Assembly: GCA_017311315.1 (NCBI GenBank)
Contig: CM029672.1
Location: 8,350,463-8,414,462 of the forward strand
Direction of reading: 5' to 3'
From: Dendrocalamus latiflorus
Taxonomy: Eukaryota > Streptophyta > Magnoliopsida > Poales > Poaceae
Length of the DNA stretch: 64,000 nt
The notes beneath the pieces are model-generated. The model was not told the origin of the DNA. It made no database searches and saw nothing but the letters and a program-made list of their open reading frames with translations. Shown piece by piece: positions 10,601 through 24,133 of this stretch; the stretch's first letter is position 1, and every line of letters begins with the position of its first letter. Both the position numbers and the translations under genes were made by a program.

Positions 10601-13490
10601 ATGTCTTCGGCACCGCTGCTCGGCGCCTGCGAGCACGACGGCAAGGGCGCCGAGGCTGCTGGGGGAGAGGGGCGGCCGCGGTGGCTGGACCGCGTGGTGG
10701 ACACGGAGGAGGCGTGGGCGCAGCTGCAGTTCGCGGTGCCGATGATCCTGACCAACATGTCCTACTACGGCATCCCGCTGGTGTCCGTGATGTTCTCCGG
10801 CCACCTCGGCGACGTCCACCTCGCCGGCGCCACGCTCGGCAACTCCTGGGCCACCGTCACCGGCTACGCCTTCGCCGTACGTGCTATACGCTCTTTTGCT
10901 ACACCAATCCATTAAACCCCGCTTGCATTCACGATGCATATCATCGCAACGTACACGCCGGCCGGCCGCATCCCGCATGCATGTCTAGCTATGCCTGCTT
11001 GCACACACAATTAGTACGCGTAATAATGGTGATAATAGCGCGTCCGTTCCCACGATTTAGCAGTTTTTTTCATTAATCATGATATTTGTTTGATGTTTGT
11101 GGCGTTGTCGTCATTACTCGGCAGCAGGACTGCAGGAGTAGCAATAAATGACACAGAAAATGGGCAGGGTGACGCGAATCAGATGGTCATATTCAACGCT
11201 CGTGCTAGGGTACACTGTTTACATTTATTGTAGCGATGGGTCTTGCACGTCACTAGGAATAATTTCTTTATCCCATTCATTTGGATGCGAGCTCTTGATT
11301 TTTGATTAAGTTATAAACTAACTTATTTTAGGCTAACTGAGCGGCATCTTAATGTCAAAATACCGGAGATGTGCAGAAGTAGGTCGTACCGCGTACATAT
11401 GCGAATGCTGGAGCTAGCGTTCGCTTCCTCCAAAACTAAATTAAAGAAGAAAGTAGAGATGGATGGTAGAGACATGAAACACACGATGGATTCCGGGCAT
11501 CACATCTATCAAGCTAGACCCTGTGATCCAGTTCTCCACACACCACAAACACAGAGCTAGCGACGCCAAGTCGCTTCCTTCTCCTGGCCATTAGCTAGCG
11601 CACGTCTGGCTAACCTCTACCCGTGTACACATGAAATTTCTTGCCTACTACCGGTACATCTGTACATGCTGCCAATCATGACAAAACAATCGTTGTTAAC
11701 CAGACGTGGATCGCGACGACTTAGGTTGCTTGTCTCGGTAGGTAGACGACGAGCGGGTAGGGCCGCGGCTCGGTGCCGTCGGAAAACTGCGGCTGCTAAT
11801 TAACGCGAATGGATTTCACGTCTCCAACCAAGAAAGCATGGTTGGGAGGAGTCCGGAAGCCTTCCTCCTCTTCCTCGAGTGGCCCTCTTCATTGGTTCTT
11901 TAGCACCTCCTGTTTTTTAGCTGTTATCTCTTGGTTTGAAATTGTATTGTAGTAATTATTAATTTTTTCCTGAGTTATTTAATTAAAAAAATAAAAAACA
12001 CTATTATATATCTTCTTCCCGGCCGGCCGTCCATTTCCAGAAGCCCCGGCCCTCTCGCGACCGCAGCCACGAGTTGTTCGCGCGTGCGTGCGTGTGGCAG
12101 GAAAACGGAGAGCAGCTTGGCACAATGGCACGCACGTACGAACTCGTCAGATCGATGGAGAGTACTAGCACTGGCTAGCTACCCACCGCGACGCGTCTGA
12201 CTGCACGGACTTGGTCGTCACGCCACCGCGCTGGCAGCCAAGTCGTGTGTGCTGACGGCTGACCGATCAAATGCCAGAAGTCGTCGGTCTCCACAAAATC
12301 TCTGGAGATGCGGTAAAAAAAAGTCCCGGCCGGGGGTCAGAAGGTCGGAATTCCTGTGCGCCGAACATGGAGTTCACAGGCTTTGAAAACGTTTGGTGCA
12401 TGAATCAGTCGCGATACAACTGCTAATTCCCGAGTCGGTCGTGTAGGTAATAATATGCATAATCCTTTTTTATTACGAGAGTTGCACTACTAGTAGTACT
12501 GCTGTAGTAATAGGCAACTTGTTTCCAATAAAAAAGCACAACTTACTTACCCCTGTTCAGAGATATACGATGTCTTAGAAAGCTTACAGTCAAATTTCTT
12601 TAACTACTAATATACAAAAAAACTATTTTAATTGTTTATATCAAAATGATATCATTAGGTTAGTCATAAAAATATTACAATACTACAATAATTTTATATC
12701 TTTTGAATATACTTATATAAAATATAATTGTTAAAGTTGCATACTAAAAATCCATGATGAATGACCATAAATGATGGTAGGTCATCCGAGAGGAACACGT
12801 ACTAGCTAGAAAAATGAGGCATAGTTTTTTTGACCTTTTTTGTTTTCCCAACTGCTGAGCCTGCAATGAGTGGAGAGTTTGCTGCTGTGGCCGTGCAGCT
12901 GCACCTACTGCGGCATGACGAACGGGACATGAAGCATGAGAGTACGAGAGAGTCAAATCTTTCTATGCCATGCCATGCTTTGTTGAACGGAGAGTCACAA
13001 AGGCGATGTCTTGCCACTTTTATGATGTTCTGAAACCGACAGTGCACTTTTCAGATTGCTTGGTCGTGCTTTTGTTGATCGCTTCGCGCGGTGTTTCGTT
13101 TACGTGGTCATGGAAAGCTGAAGATAGTTCAGACGGCAATTCTGATATGGATATATGATTTCGAATCGAACTGTTTTGTGACCAATTCAGCACGTTTGCT
13201 GGGGACATATACATGCCTGTAACACGAGCCGTTAGTTTGGTTTAATATCCAGCTTTACGTAAAAACCGATTATGATTTACTGTAAGCGGGACCAAACTGG
13301 CAAAATTGACGGTTAACGATTCTCTTGTTGGTATAGTAGGTAGGTAAATCATGCCCGTTATGACTGATCATTACTACTTAGCATCGGATATGCATGTGCA
13401 CTGTTACTACTTAGCATCAGATATGTATGCGCAGCTTTTGGAGCCAATGCCCATTAGTAATGTTATTCCAGTTCCATAGTCTGTCTTTTT

Positions 13491-13533
<43 letters not shown>

Positions 13534-15442
13534 CCATAGTCTGTCGTAGCCAAGAGTTAGCCTAGTTCGTAATTATATTTGTACTTTTGTGACGTGAATG
13601 ATGTTGCATCTGATCCTCACGTAGCTAGCTAGTTAGTACTAGTTACATGCAACGCAATGATAATAAGCTTGCAAAACCGATGGTTTCAGACCGGCCTGAG
13701 CGGCGCCCTGGAGACGCTGTGCGGGCAGGCGTACGGCGCCCGGCTGTACCGCATGCTGGGCCTGTACCTGCAGTCGTCGCTGATCACGTCGGCGGCGGTG
13801 TCTGTGCTCATCTCCGTCCTGTGGTGCTTCACGGAGCCTCTGCTGCTGTGGCTGCGTCAGGACCCCGAGGTGTCCCGCGCGGCCGCGGCGTTCGTCCGGT
13901 TCCAGGTCCCGGGCCTGTTCGCCTTCTCCTTCCTGCAGTGCCTGCTGCGGTACCTGCAGACGCAGTCCGTCGTCGTGCCGCTCGTCGTCTGCTCCATGGT
14001 GCCGTTCTTGCTCCACGTCGCGCTGACGCACCTGTTGGTGAACGTGCTCGGCCTGGGCCTCGCCGGCGCGTCCGTCGCCATCTCCACCACGTTCTGGGTC
14101 TCCTGCCTGATGCTGCTGGTGTACGTGCTGCGGTCCGAGGTGTTCAGCGAGACGTGGAAGGGCTTCTCCGCCGACGCGTTCAAGTACGTGCTGCCGACGC
14201 TCAAGCTCGCCACGCCGTCCGCCGTCATGGTCTGGTCAGTACGTACACATATATGCATTGCATGCGCGCCGTTTTTTCTTGATGTGCGCATGCACCGTCA
14301 CGGACTCGTTTCCCCCTTTCGGTATGGCTGGATGTGACGTGACTTTTTCTACCGCATGCAGCTTGGAGTTATGGGCGTTTGAACTCCTGGTTCTGATCGC
14401 CGGCCTGCTCCCGAATTCCACGTTGAGCACGTCGTTGATCGCCATGTGGTATGTCACTCTAACGAGCTTAGCTTCAGTGTTCCATCATATGTATGTGCCA
14501 TGAAACCAAGTACTGACCCGACTCGAACGAAATGCAGCTCGAGCACGGAGGCCATTGCCTACATGATCACTTACGGGTTCAGTGCCGCTGTGAGGTACTG
14601 CCCAGTTTCAGAGTTCAGACAAGCCAATTAAGTTCTTCTCCTGCTTCTTGTGTTCTTGGTGGTTAAACTGCATTGCGTTTGCTGTTTCACCTTGCAGCAC
14701 CCGAGTGTCGAACGAGATCGGGGCCGGGAACGTGGACAGGGCGAAGAACGCGGTGACGGTGACGATGAAACTGTCGGTGTTTCTTGCCGTCTCCTTCATC
14801 CTGCTCCTGGGCTTCGGCCACGACCTGTGGGCGAGCCTCTTCAGCGGGAGCGCTGTGATCGTGGCGGAGTTCGCCGCCATCACGCCGCTCATGATGATCT
14901 CCATCGTTCTCGACTCCGCACAGGGTGTCCTTTCAGGTGAGATCAGCTAGCTAGATCATTATTTCTCTGTTACATACTTACATTTCACAGATAGAAATTA
15001 GAAATTACAATGGAAACGCGTTGTTTGTGGCATGGCAGGCGTGTCGAGGGGCTGCGGGTGGCAGCATCTGGCGGCGATGACAAACCTGGTGGCGTTCTAC
15101 TTCATCGGCATGCCGCTGGCCATCCTCTTCGCCTTCAAGCTCAAGTTCTACACCAAGGTAAGCAAAGATCAATCAACGATGTGTTCATAACTTCATAAGC
15201 CAATGCGGCAAGCATGCAACTCGTGTCAGAACAACACAAGTTTCTGAAAGAAGCTGGAGTACGCTGGACACAGTGCTAACTGAACCGAACATTTCTTTGC
15301 AACTTTTTTGCAGGGTTTGTGGTCGGGTCTGATCTGCGGGTTGACAAGCCAGGCCAGCGCGCTGCTGGTGATCACCATCCGCACGAAATGGTCCAAGATC
15401 GTGGATGCGATGCAGGTGGAGAAGGCCAACTACGTTGCTTAA
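10601..15442 (+). CDS. MATE (DETOXIFICATION) efflux transporter
   Basis: Proton- or sodium-coupled antiporter of the MATE family; plant members export secondary metabolites, organic acids or xenobiotics across plasma membrane or tonoplast. The substrate cannot be told. Seven exons, all bounded by GT-AG and joining in phase: 10601-10876, 13690-14234, 14362-14448, 14538-14594, 14698-14936, 15039-15157, 15314-15442 (stop TAA). The product is 483 aa, the usual family length. The hydrophilic N-terminus is followed by EEAWAQLQFAVPMILTN, then TGLSGALETLCGQAYGA (MATE repeat 1) and, in repeat 2, TRVSNEIGAGN followed by LSGVSRGCGWQ; about 12 membrane spans fit. The start at 10601 was chosen because MSSAPLL is the normal family opening; an upstream in-frame ATG (10511) would add unrelated residues. 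Exon 1 and exon 2 are very GC-rich, typical of grass genes. Intron 1 is 2.8 kb. It is an apparently intact gene close to the DTX16/19 type. Confidence 0.93.
13494..13531. repeat. (TA)n microsatellite in MATE intron 1
   Basis: An uninterrupted TA dinucleotide run of about 18 units. The 14-base string TTCCATAGTCTGTC occurs just before it (13472-13485) and again just after it (13532-13545), so the run lies within a short direct duplication. Confidence 0.85.
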
Positions 15443-15963
15443 TTAGTCAGTTAAAAATGCAATTGATGATCAGACGGCACAATGCAACATCCGCGGCACG
15501 CTTCTATGCACAACACCACCAGTCCTTGCGCAGTGCACCTGTACTGTACGGGTATTTTTGGAGATGACTAGTGTGAACTGTGAACTGATTGAACTACTGT
15601 TAAGCCTTCACACAGTAGGTTTTTACTGTATCTTTGGATGGATTTCAGCCTGAGAGAGATCAAGCCTGCTATGCCAATTAAGGGATAAGCTAGAGGAATG
15701 CAGAGCGAGTGGGCGTTTCTTGGTGAAAGAATGCAAAACTGAATTTGCTGTATCTTTCGTTTGTTTTTGTTACAAACCAGCAGGGGATTGGGCAATCAGA
15801 AGCAGGGGTTGGGAAATCGGAATCAAGAGCAAGGCAGGGGTAGGAAGAACTTGGGGAGGAAATAGACGGATCAGGTAGAAGATAGTTTCTGTATCTTCTT
15901 CAGCAGAACAGAACTCCTCTGGTTTAATCCCATCTTTGCCCACACGGCAACGCCCACACCCAT
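15443..15963. other. 3' flank of the MATE gene
   Basis: Presumed 3' untranslated region followed by intergenic DNA. No further gene was seen before the hAT-like element. Confidence 0.45.
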
Positions 15964-15971
15964 ACTTACAG

Positions 15972-16499
15972 TAGGTAAAAATGGATCAGATAGTTTTCAA
16001 TCGATCTGGAAAATTTTCCAATATGAATTCTATTGGTTCGGATATTTGTCAAATACCATCGAATTAGAAACGAATATGAATTTGATAGCTTACTATCCAA
16101 ATACGGATCCAGATTATCTAGATATTCACAGCCTATACCCTCTATTTCTGCCCAACTCATTTATATGATACTTGCGTAGCCCATCATACATTAATATATA
16201 CGTCAATACATGGGGTTAGAGAAAGAACCTTAGCCTATATGAAGAATTCATGAATGTTCTTCATGAATGGTTAGGTCAAATAAACTAGTTATATTTTTGT
16301 TATTTTGTGCGTACAATTTAAAGGATTTCTATGTTCTAAGAAATATTCGTGACCGTATTCGATTCGATTCATATTCACTCTGTATTTGTATTTGACATTA
16401 TTTGTATTTATATTCGTATATGGGATATCCGTATTCGTATATGGAGAAAAATATAAAAACAAATATAACAAAAACATTAACCAATCCGTTTTCAACACT
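15972..16499. mobile_element. hAT-like non-autonomous element, TSD ACTTACAG
   Basis: An 8-bp duplication ACTTACAG at 15964-15971 and 16500-16507 brackets 528 bp. The left end reads TAGGTAAAAATGGATC. The right end, read inward on the other strand, is AGTGTTGAAAACGGAT. Both match the imperfect TAGxGxTGAAAACGGAT style of short hAT elements in grasses. The interior is AT-rich with ATTCGTAT/GAATATG subterminal repeats and encodes nothing recognisable. Confidence 0.75.
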
Positions 16500-16507
16500 A
16501 CTTACAG

Positions 16508-16977
16508 AGCCAATTGGGCTTGGTTGTACTCCTGGTTGGGACTTTTGCCTCGCTTGATCCCTCTAGTTTGGCCCACGCTTCCCCTTGAGCGACTGCGCTT
16601 CCCGCTTTCCTCTTCTGGTAGTCAACGCTGTGACATTATTCTCCACTTCACCGCAGCCTTGTCCCCAAGCAGGTGTGAAACAAAACTGAATTTCAAAAGT
16701 AATTTAAATTATTATTTAATTTTGATTTCTCTTGAACCTTGGCATAAACCCGCACCTATGCCTACCATCCATGCCATGATCTCCTTGCCGCTTCGCCCCT
16801 TCAGTCGCTTTTCGCACGAGCACAGTTCACCATCTGAAAATATCACCGCCGTCCCGATTCTTCTACTCCTGCACCTTCCAGTTTCTTCCTGCCGCTGCCC
16901 CACCGCTGCAATCGGTCAGAAACCGTACTGAAGCGCTACGGGTAGGCTAGGCAAGCACAAACTCAAAAGTTCTACCA
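16508..16977. other. Intergenic DNA
   Basis: Only a Ser/Pro-rich random frame. No gene or element boundary was recognised. Confidence 0.35.
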
Positions 16978-19900
16978 TGTAATCAAGGAACCTCTGTTAG
17001 TAATAGATCATGGGATTACCACTAGACACGCAGACTCGTAGCGAAAATAGAGTCAATGTAGCATGTTGATGTGGTCGTAGTTGTACCAGCTGCATGTCTT
17101 CTCCTTCAAATCCTTGTGATCATCACAGGTTGCGGATCGTCCTATTGCTGAAGCTTCGCATCAACACCTCTAAGGTATCCATACATACGGGGCAGGAACA
17201 CTATGCACCGGAATGCTAGCGCCGGTAGCGCAGTATTAGATGAGGAAGGTTTGGTGTCTAGAGTTTTGATAATTCTGAATTCTATCTCTGTCGCACAGAC
17301 CCTATACCACCGCACCTCTCTATTAATAGGCATCCACAATGTTCCTTGAACTTGAGGCCCATTAGAAACTTGCGACCTACATGAACTCAAATCACTATCC
17401 GAATTGTATACCAACCCCTTAAGTGTGCAACCCCATAGTTCACATACACCTAGATATGGCCCGAGTACTCCTACTCGTCCACTAATCGACAGCGGCCCCT
17501 AGCAGGACATATCGACTCCCAAGTATACATAAATATTATATCAGATGAATCTTATCAAAGCTCATATACATTTTCCTTTACCTCATGATATCGGTCAAGC
17601 TCAAGGCGAGTACGTGCCATCCTTGTTGGCTAGCTCGATCACGTGATTTGAATTCCCGACTACGATTAACTCTTTAGCCACAAGTAGCATGACCATGTAT
17701 TTCTAGAATCCAATCACTCGAGAGGCCTAGAGATATTTATCCCATTGTATGGAGGGGCAAATCCTATCTTGATTGACCATGCCCCGAGCATACATCGTGA
17801 TAAACCCAAAAGTTACCTTTATAATTACCTAGTTATAGAGTAGCGTTTGTCAACCCCTAAATTAGCCATTACGTATTACAAGTATGTGCGACGACCCCAA
17901 GTCCAAGGACATAGCATAAGCATTGTAAATGATACTAACTGATGACATGTAAGAATGCAATGTTCTCACAGTGTCTTATGGCAGATTGAATCCAACCCAT
18001 GTTCCCTAACATGTGTCCATATTATTGGTTTGATATCTTCATATCTATGACATGTGAAACCTGGTCATCAACCAATACATATGCTAATCTATTCATATGT
18101 GTCCTCATATATTTTCGACTAGGGATCGTTTAAGAATAATCATCGTAGAAATATAGAGTTCCACAATCGAGTCATATACTTGATAATAAATATTAACAAT
18201 ATTATTTAAGAAACAAGATAACATATTATCTAATAGATCATGAACATAACAAAATAATATGGTCAAACCAACGTGATCGACCAACGCGGTCCAACCAACG
18301 TGGTCAAACCAACGTGATCGACTAATAGGTCAAACCAATGTGGTCAACCAACGCGGTCGAACTAACTTAATCATCTCTATGATTGCCTTTAGGGCATATT
18401 TCCAACAGTCTCCCACTTGCACTAGAGTCAATCATTTATGTATCAAATACCGATAGCTCTTGTGTGTGCCTCATACTTTGGCTGTGTGAGAGGTTTTGTC
18501 AACGGATCAGCAACATTTAAATCTGTGTGAACTTTGCATATTTTTACATCTCCTCTATACACGATATCACGAATAAGGTGATAGCGTCTGAGTATATGCT
18601 TGGATTTCTGATGGGATCTAGGCTCCTTAGCCTGCACAATGGCTCCATTATTATCACAATAAAGATCCATAGGGCTCAAGGCACTCAAGACCATACCCAA
18701 CTCAGCAATGAAATTCCTTATCCAAACACCTTCCTTCGCAGCTTCAAAAGCCGCAATGTACTCGGCCTCTGTTGTAGAATCAGCAATTGTCTCTTACTTA
18801 GAACTTTTTCAGCTCACTACTCCTCCATTCAAAGTGAATACAAAACTAGATTGCGAAAGATAATCATCTTTGTTAGTTTGAAAGCTAGCATGGGTGTAAA
18901 TGTTTACAATGAACTCTTCATTACCGCCATAAACTAGGAACACATCCTTAGTCCTCCTGAAGTACTTGAGAATGTTTTTCACAGCTGTCCAATGACCTTC
19001 GCCAGGATCAGCTTGGTATCTGTTTGTAACACTTAAAGCATATGACACATCTGGTTGAGTACATATCATGGCGTACATGATAGATCCAATATCTGAAGCA
19101 TATGGAAAACTATTCATATGGTCTCGCTCTTCAGCCGTCGAAGGACTTGACTCTTACTAAGATTTATACCATGTGACCTAGGCAAGAACCCTTTCTTGGC
19201 ATTTTGCATGTTGAACTATTTCAACACATTGTCAATGTAAGTACTTTGGCTTAACCTAATTAGCCTTCTCAATCTATCTCTATAAATCTTTATCCCTAAT
19301 AGATATACTGCCTCTCCTAGTTCCTTCATAGAAAAACTATTTTTCAATGAGGCCTTAACAGATTCCGGCATAGGAATATCATTCCCAATCAACAATATGT
19401 CATCTACATATAAGATTAGGATTATGAGTGCGCTCCCACTAACCTTCATGTAAATAGTTCTTCTTTGTTTTTGACGAAACCAAACCTTTTGACCTCATCA
19501 TCAAAACGTATATTCCAACTCCGAGATACTTGCTTTAACCCATATATGGATCTCTGAAGCTTGCATATCTTTCTAGCATTTTGGGGATCAACAACCTTTC
19601 AGGTTGTGTCATGTACACATCCTCACTTAGGTTTCCGTTTAGGAAAGCTGTTTTGCCATCCATCTGCCATATCTCGTAATCAAAAAATGCAGTAGTAGAT
19701 AGAATGATCCGAACAGACTTAAGCGTAGCGACGGGTGAGAAAGTTTTATCATAATCAACACCTTAAATCTGTTTGAAACCCTTTGCCACCAATTGTACCT
19801 AATAGATATGAATATTTTCATCCATGTCTATCTTTCTCTTAAAAACCCACTTGCGTTCAATGGTTTTTACACCATCTAGCGGATCACCCAAGTTCTAAAC

Positions 19901-21190
19901 TTGATTATCATACATGGATTAGATTTTGGATCTCATGGCTACAAGCCATTTCTCAGAGTCTAGGCTCATCATCACTTTCTTATAAGTTTAAGGCTCATCC
20001 TTGTCTAACAATAAAATGACATGTTGATACCTTATCGGTAATTAACGTGGCATTTTAGACCTACGTGGGGCCGGTGCCTCTTCCATAGGTTCTACAACAT
20101 CTTGTATATCTTGTAGAGGTTCAGTAGGAGTCAAAATATTTTCTAATGTCTCTCCAATTTCTTCCAGTCTCACCATGCTCTCACTAACTTCTTTTGAGAG
20201 AAACTCTTTTTCCAAAAAGACACCATTTCGGACAACAAACACTTTGTTTTCATCTCTTTTATAAAAGTAATATCCTTTAGTTTCCTTAAGATACCCCACG
20301 AAGAAGCATTTATCAGATTTAGGTGTGAGTTTGTCAGACGTCAAATGTTTTACATAAACTTCACATCCCCATGTTTAGAGAAAAGACAAAGTAGGACTCT
20401 TCCTAGTCCACATCTCATATGGTGTCTTATCCACTAATTGGTACCCCATTTAAAGTGAAAGCCGCAGTTTCTAGAGCGTAACCCAAAAGGACAATGGCAG
20501 ATCAGATTGGCTCATCATGGACCGAACCATGTCTAACAAAGTTCAATTCCATCGTTCAGACACCCCATTCCATTGAGGCGTTCCCAGCGAAGTTAGCTGT
20601 GGAACAATTCCAAATTGCTTTAGATGATCACCAAACTCATAGCTCAAATATTCACCTTCACAATCTGATCATAGGATTTTAATTGTCTTATCAAGTTGAT
20701 TATGTACCTCATTCTAAAATTCCTTGAACTTTTCAATGGATTCAGACTTATGACTCATTAGATAGATATAACTGTATCTACGAAAGTCATCGGTAAAACT
20801 TATGAAGTACTGAAACCCACCTCTAGCCGTTGAGCTTATTGGTCCACATACATCTGAATGTATTAAGACCAACAAGTCATTTGCCCTCTCAACAAGACCA
20901 GTGAAAGGAGCCTTGGTTATTTTGCCAAGTAAAAAAGACTCACATGTTTCAAATGATTTAAAATCAAATGAGTTTAGAAGACTATATTTATGGAGCTTCA
21001 TCATGCGCTTCTGATTTATGTGACTGACAATGCCAGATATAAGTGGGATTCAAATTATTAGGTCGAAGCCTCTTAGCATTAATATTATAGACAGACACAT
21101 CTTAAAGATTTAAAACATATAATCCATTCACCAATGGAGCATGACCATAAAGCATATCATTCAAATAAATTGAATAACAATTATTTTTTA
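16978..21190 (-). mobile_element. 5'-truncated Copia retrotransposon (Angela/SIRE-like)
   Basis: The minus-strand element keeps its 3' LTR (16978-18407; starts TGTTGGAAATATGCC on its own strand), preceded by a purine tract CAAGTGGGAGAC. Pol fragments in the correct Copia order, read from high to low coordinates, are: integrase (20714-21004, HSDVCGPIS and FTDDFRRYSYIYL), integrase C-terminus (20042-20344), reverse transcriptase with LYVDDILLIGND (19216-19449), and RNase H (18809-19117 and 18443-18700, LYCDNNGAIVQAKEP, ending VADPLTKPL). Frames are broken by several shifts and stops. Gag, protease and the 5' LTR are missing. The upstream edge near 21190 is approximate. Confidence 0.88.
18255..18370. 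repeat. Short tandem GGTCAAACCAACGTG repeats in the Copia LTR
   Basis: Seven or so degenerate copies of a 15-18 bp unit (GGTCAAACCAACGTG, GATCGACCAACGCG, GGTCCAACCAACGTG and similar) lie near the start of the 3' LTR, in its U3 part on the minus strand. Tandem motifs in U3 commonly act as promoter or enhancer elements of plant retrotransposons; that role is inferred here. Confidence 0.65.
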
Positions 21191-22955
21191 TTCTGAACTC
21201 AGCTTCCCAAGCCACCTAGTACCTTGGCAACTAGCATCGCCTCCCGACCGAAGGCCACCACTGTGGATAGCCCAACTCGATGATCCCCAGCATGAGTCGT
21301 CACTTCCCTAAGCTCCCCTACTCCTAGAGATGCTCTATCACTAATTTCATTGTCCTCTTAACCTGCCATTACTCCCCGAGCCATTCAAAAGTCCTGAGAG
21401 AGGAAGACCTCACCGCTGGTGACGCCAACTTCCAGCTGCTCCCAAGCTCAAAAATGGAATCCTCATGGCCCCAGGAACCTACCCGTGGTCGCCAATTGTT
21501 GTTTTGACCATGAATTCTTCGACCACTCCACCGCTTGAATTCTCTGACTGCTCCACCGCTTGAATTCTCCAATAGCTCCACCACTTGAAATCTCCGACTA
21601 GCTTGTAATCGAGAGAAACTTTGACCACACTGCTTCAAGTCCTAAGTAACACCACTCGTATGCCGTCCGATGCTCTTAAGCCACTCGGACGCCATCCAAT
21701 CTTCGCAGCTACTTAGACGTCGTCTGATCTTTGTAGCAATTCATGCACTGTCCGATCTCCATCGACTTCGCACTCAAAGTCGAACCTCAACCATCCACCT
21801 GACTTCATAGTCATACCCAAAACCAGCCGAGTACTGAAAACTCCTCTATTCTTCGAGTACGTAGCGACAACCCGATAAGAACTAAACCTGCTATAAATAG
21901 TACCAAACCTGTTACTGTTCACAAAACCCCAAAATACATATATACATCTATTTCAATCATTTTGAACCCGTCTACCCATTTCTCAGCTCTGTTTTCCTGT
22001 ACCAGCCTCCTATAATCCCTAAACCTATTTTTTTGGATTTTACTTTTTTATTTTCTTTCTTTTTATTTCTAACTCAATCCTTCGAGCATGGAATTGATTT
22101 GTTTCTTTTGCTCTGCACTAGCACACGACATCGTGGACCAACCAGTATAGGAAGGAGAAGCTCAAGTATAAGCACAAGACTTGGAAGAATACAAATTAAT
22201 AGAATACATTAATCCGCAAGGCAAGTCATATGTTTTTGATCATATTGAACCTATATTCCTTTAATTATTTATTTATCAGTATTTTCGTTATGTTATTTAC
22301 ACGCTGTTATTTCTCGTACAATAAATGTTTAGAATGACATGATACTAGTTACGTCCTACCAACTGAAAATCCTAGTTTAATTTGATGGCCATGTTCATCT
22401 TGACAAGATTTAGTATTACTATAAATACTACTTAAATAATCACAGTCAATTAGGAACTCAATTGTTTTATACTACTAAGAGGCTTGCCACTTTGCCAGTA
22501 GAATTTTAAAAGTGGTTCTAGGAAAAGGAGGTGTCATGGGAAGCCACAAGATGGTTGGGTTCCATGACCTTAATCCTAGGTTAGAGGTTTGGGCTAGAAA
22601 GGTGGTAGTGTGGAGGGGCACTGAAACTGCTTCGGTGAAAATATAAGGACTAGAACCTTATGCTAAGAAACAACATAGTAATCTGTCAATCACAAGCGTT
22701 GATTTGTCAAACCTAATTTAGTAGCTACTCAAGTTCGATTGAATATCTATAAAGGGTGGAGGGAGACTAGGGAGTTTTTATGGTATGGAATGGGTATAAC
22801 CATACTTAACAGCAATAGACCTGCTTCAAATCGGGCGAGACCGTGTTGGCTTTGTTGGGAAACATTACCTATTAGGTAGAGGTTATATAAAGAATTGGGC
22901 AGTGAAAAACCTTATTTTCTTAACTCGGTCATGAGGATTAAGGAATTTTATGGGT
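21191..22955. other. Old LTR-retrotransposon debris with a 27-bp tandem array
   Basis: No intact gene. Three copies of a roughly 27-bp unit (CTCCACCGCTTGAATTCTC type) lie at about 21528-21604. The stretch 22150-22690 resembles the interior of the solo LTR further right (around 25290-25420, shared GATCATxTTGAACCTAT), so I infer remains of a related older LTR that was later interrupted by the solo LTR at 22956. Confidence 0.4.
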
Positions 22956-23601
22956 TGTAACATCCTAAAAATTTGAAATTTAAAAATATGAAGTTTTTGA
23001 ATTTCTTTTGCAAATGTGATTTATTTGAATTGGGAGTTTATGGTATTCTTCTGAAATTTGGTTGAATAGAATCTGAAAAGATGATCCAGAAATTAGGAGG
23101 AAGGAATTTAAATAAAATCTGGAATTTATACTTGAAATTGCACCAAAGTTAAACCAAAATTTAGCAAGAAATATAAAGCAACAAAAACAAAAGAAAAGAA
23201 ACAAAAAATTTAAATTAAGAGGAGCCGGGCCGGCCGTCACCCCGGCCCAGTCACTCCCCGCGCGCAGCGCGCGCGCCACTGGCGAGCGGGCCCGCCCTCA
23301 CTGCCGCCTCCCGCCGCTGCCAGCGGGCCCGGCTTCGCCCCGCCTGCTCCCTCTGGCCGGTGGCCCCGCCCTCGCTCGCTCTCTTCTTCCTCCCCCGTCT
23401 CACTCCCCTTTCCGCCCCGCTCAGCGCTCACCCTCCCCGTGGCACTCATGCGCCGGCGACGTCCCTGCCCTAGCCGTCCCGTCGCCCGGTGGGAAAGCCT
23501 GTGAGGCCGCCTCCGCCCCTGGTTTCGCCGCCTCCGCCCCCGGTACGGCGCCACCGCCCGCGGTTTCCCTCCGCCCGGTCACTTCGGCTCGGCCACGTGG
23601 C

Positions 23602-24133
23602 TAGGGCTGGGCATTCGGTCTTTTCGGTCTATTCGGTTCGGTCTATTTGGTCTTTGAAAAATTCGGGTTCTAAAAAATGAGGACCAAATTTCTCAGAAAA
23701 AACAAGGACCGAACCCAAATAGACCGAATTTTTTGTTCGGTCTATTCGGTCCACCGAATTGACCGAAATAAGATGGGGATCCTTGTCACCCCTCAAAATC
23801 TTTGTAAATTGAAATGAGCTAAACAAAACAAATAATATTCATGCATAAAGCAATGAGTAGCCAGCCAGTAAATAGATGATAGACATATCAAATAAGTACA
23901 TACATCACATATTAAGTTCATGAATTCAAGAGACAAGAGACATATCAAATAATTCGGGTTATTTGGTCTATTCGGGTTTTGTAAGCCAAAGACCGAACCC
24001 GAACCCGAAGACCGAACTAAATCAAAATATTGACCGAACCCGAACCCCGAAACTCGAATAGACCGACAATTCGGTCTATCCGGGTTAGTTTCGGTTCGGT
24101 GTTCGGTTCTCGGGTTTAAAGTGCCCACCCCTA
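23602..24133. mobile_element. Nested hAT element, TSD CACGTGGC
   Basis: The termini are TAGGGCTGGGCA (23602) and TGCCCACCCCTA (ending 24133), near-perfect inverted repeats. CACGTGGC flanks at 23594-23601 and 24134-24141, the 8-bp duplication of hAT elements. The 532-bp interior consists largely of subterminal repeats of TTCGGTCTATTCGG and its complement. Non-autonomous; inserted inside the solo LTR. Confidence 0.92.
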
